Assembly (NCBI GenBank): GCA_003135495.1
Contig: PLBX01000510.1
Coordinates: 1 to 5,127, forward strand
Reading direction: 5' to 3'
DNA from: Acidobacteriaceae bacterium
GTDB lineage: Bacteria; Acidobacteriota; Terriglobia; Terriglobales; Acidobacteriaceae
Length of the DNA: 5,127 nt
Shown: positions 4,558 through 5,127 of the stretch, piece by piece
Layout: every line of letters starts with the position of its first letter
Position numbering within the stretch: position 1 is the stretch's first letter
Notes under the pieces: model-generated
The model's input: the letters and a program-made list of their open reading frames with translations, nothing else
Database searches by the model: none
What the model was told of the DNA's origin: nothing
Made by a program: the position numbers and the translations under genes

Positions 4558-4914
4558 TCAGGCGTTGACTAGGACGTCCAGATAACGGTTCAAGGTAGGC
4601 TCTGCGTCACCTTCGAAATCTACGAACACGATGCCGTTGCCGAATTGGGGATGGCGGGTAACGACTAGTCCGCGGATGACTATGGGAGTGCCATCGAGCC
4701 AGAGCTTCGCTTGAACGCGTAGGCCAACGGAAAGCGGGATCATGATCTGCACATAGCATCCGCCGCGACTGAGATCCGTGGTTTCCAAACGCATGGGGAC
4801 GTCGTCGCCTTCAACGCGGATTTCAATTTGTACGCTCACGGTGTGGCGGGGAGAAGCTCGACGATCGATTTTTGGGGCTTGGGAAGTCGGTTGACTGTCG
4901 TTAGGAAAAATCAT
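4558..4914 (-). CDS. PilZ domain protein (putative c-di-GMP receptor)
   Basis: 118 residues forming a single PilZ domain (PF07238). The c-di-GMP-binding signature is intact: the arginine motif DRRASPR (R19xxxR23, with R18) and, after the first strand, D47-L-S49-R-G-G52 (the D/NxSxxG motif). Alternating beta strands follow (CYVQIMIPL, VQAKLWLDG, IVIRGLVVTR, GNGIVFVDF) and a C-terminal helix (about 103-116), the usual PilZ order. There is no signal peptide and no fused output domain, so it is a small cytoplasmic adaptor that would bind c-di-GMP and act on a partner not seen here. The start at 4914 has GGGAG (plus 4921-4925) at 6-nt spacing. It is convergent with the DUF971 gene. No diguanylate cyclase or phosphodiesterase gene is in the window. 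Confidence 0.9.
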   Translation of the reverse strand: MIFPNDSQPTSQAPKIDRRASPRHTVSVQIEIRVEGDDVPMRLETTDLSRGGCYVQIMIPLSVGLRVQAKLWLDGTPIVIRGLVVTRHPQFGNGIVFVDFEGDAEPTLNRYLDVLVNA

Positions 4915-4920
4915 GCATCG

Positions 4921-4925
4921 CTCCC
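4921..4925 (-). promoter_or_regulatory. Ribosome binding site of the PilZ gene
   Basis: Minus-strand GGGAG, 6 nt before the ATG at 4914. An ATG beginning at 4918 is out of frame with the PilZ protein. Confidence 0.65.
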
Positions 4926-5045
4926 GCCGGCTGGATCGTGTGGCTTGACCTAAATATGGCTCGATCTAGCTTGATAATCGGCCGTTATGCTGATTGCCTC
5001 CAGTGAGGGCGCGGTAAGAAATGATTACGGAAGGGAGGAGGCTTT

Positions 5046-5062
5046 CTGCCGCGGCAGTTTTT
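5046..5062 (+). terminator. Possible weak rightward terminator
   Basis: The perfect 12-bp palindrome CTGCCGCGGCAG (5046-5057) is followed by TTTTT (5058-5062). As RNA it can form only a 4-bp stem with a CGCG tetraloop, which is short for a terminator. No rightward gene precedes it in the window. Confidence 0.25.
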
Positions 5063-5106
5063 GTACGGTATGAGGGCTGTGCGGTGGATAAGTCGGGGAA
5101 TGCAGA

Positions 5107-5127
5107 GGTCCTTCCCCTTCGACAAGC
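5107..5127 (+). repeat. Partial intergenic repeat at the window edge
   Basis: GGTCCTTCCCCTTCGACAAG (5107-5126) resembles the left arm of the element at 3927-3987 (GGTCCTTCGACTCCGCCAAG). The rest lies outside the window. Confidence 0.4.

Noticed and set aside
4941..5000. Promoter for the PilZ gene
   Set aside because: AT-rich patches such as TATTTA occur on the minus strand, but no -35/-10 pair at acceptable spacing could be found.
5073..5127. Possible gene starting at ATG 5073 and running off the right edge
   Set aside because: It has no ribosome binding site at proper spacing and reads into a repeat-like sequence (CCTTCCCCTTCGACAAG).

Overview
The window looks like chromosomal DNA of a soil-type bacterium. 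Acidobacteriota (Terriglobia/Koribacter-like) is my best guess. The basis is moderate GC, small secreted proteins of unknown function, a lone PilZ protein, and intergenic regions packed with short palindromes of the CCTTCGACTCCGC...GCTCAGGATGACA type that I associate with that phylum. No rRNA, tRNA or phylogenetic marker is present, so the placement is inference.

Layout. 1-469 is intergenic, with one copy of a two-block direct repeat (10-76) and a strong rightward terminator (400-433). 470-2187 (minus) is one gene for a large secreted protein of about 572 residues. It is split into two frames by an apparent one-base loss in a G6 run (C6 on the plus strand, 1647-1652). Its upstream region holds a candidate sigma70 promoter, two perfect dyads and the second repeat copy (2417-2459). 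2443-2891 is a repeat-rich divergent intergenic region. 2892-3671 (plus) encodes a secreted protein with two nearly identical DUF3395-like domains joined by a His/Glu/Arg-rich linker, followed by an intrinsic terminator (3709-3747). 3748-4094 carries two more palindromic elements. 4095-4487 (plus) encodes a small DUF971/GBBH-like Cys-rich protein with two CPCxxC half-motifs, probably from a leaderless transcript. 4558-4914 (minus) encodes a single-domain PilZ protein, convergent with it. 4915-5127 shows no supported gene.

The genes do not form an operon. Each appears to be its own transcription unit, and they share no obvious pathway: two secreted proteins of unknown role, one putative metal-binding protein and one putative c-di-GMP receptor. 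The most informative signals are the broken secreted-protein gene bracketed by copies of the same upstream element (suggesting a tandem paralogue to the left), the internal duplications in two of the proteins, and two stem-loops that look related by compensatory base-pair changes.
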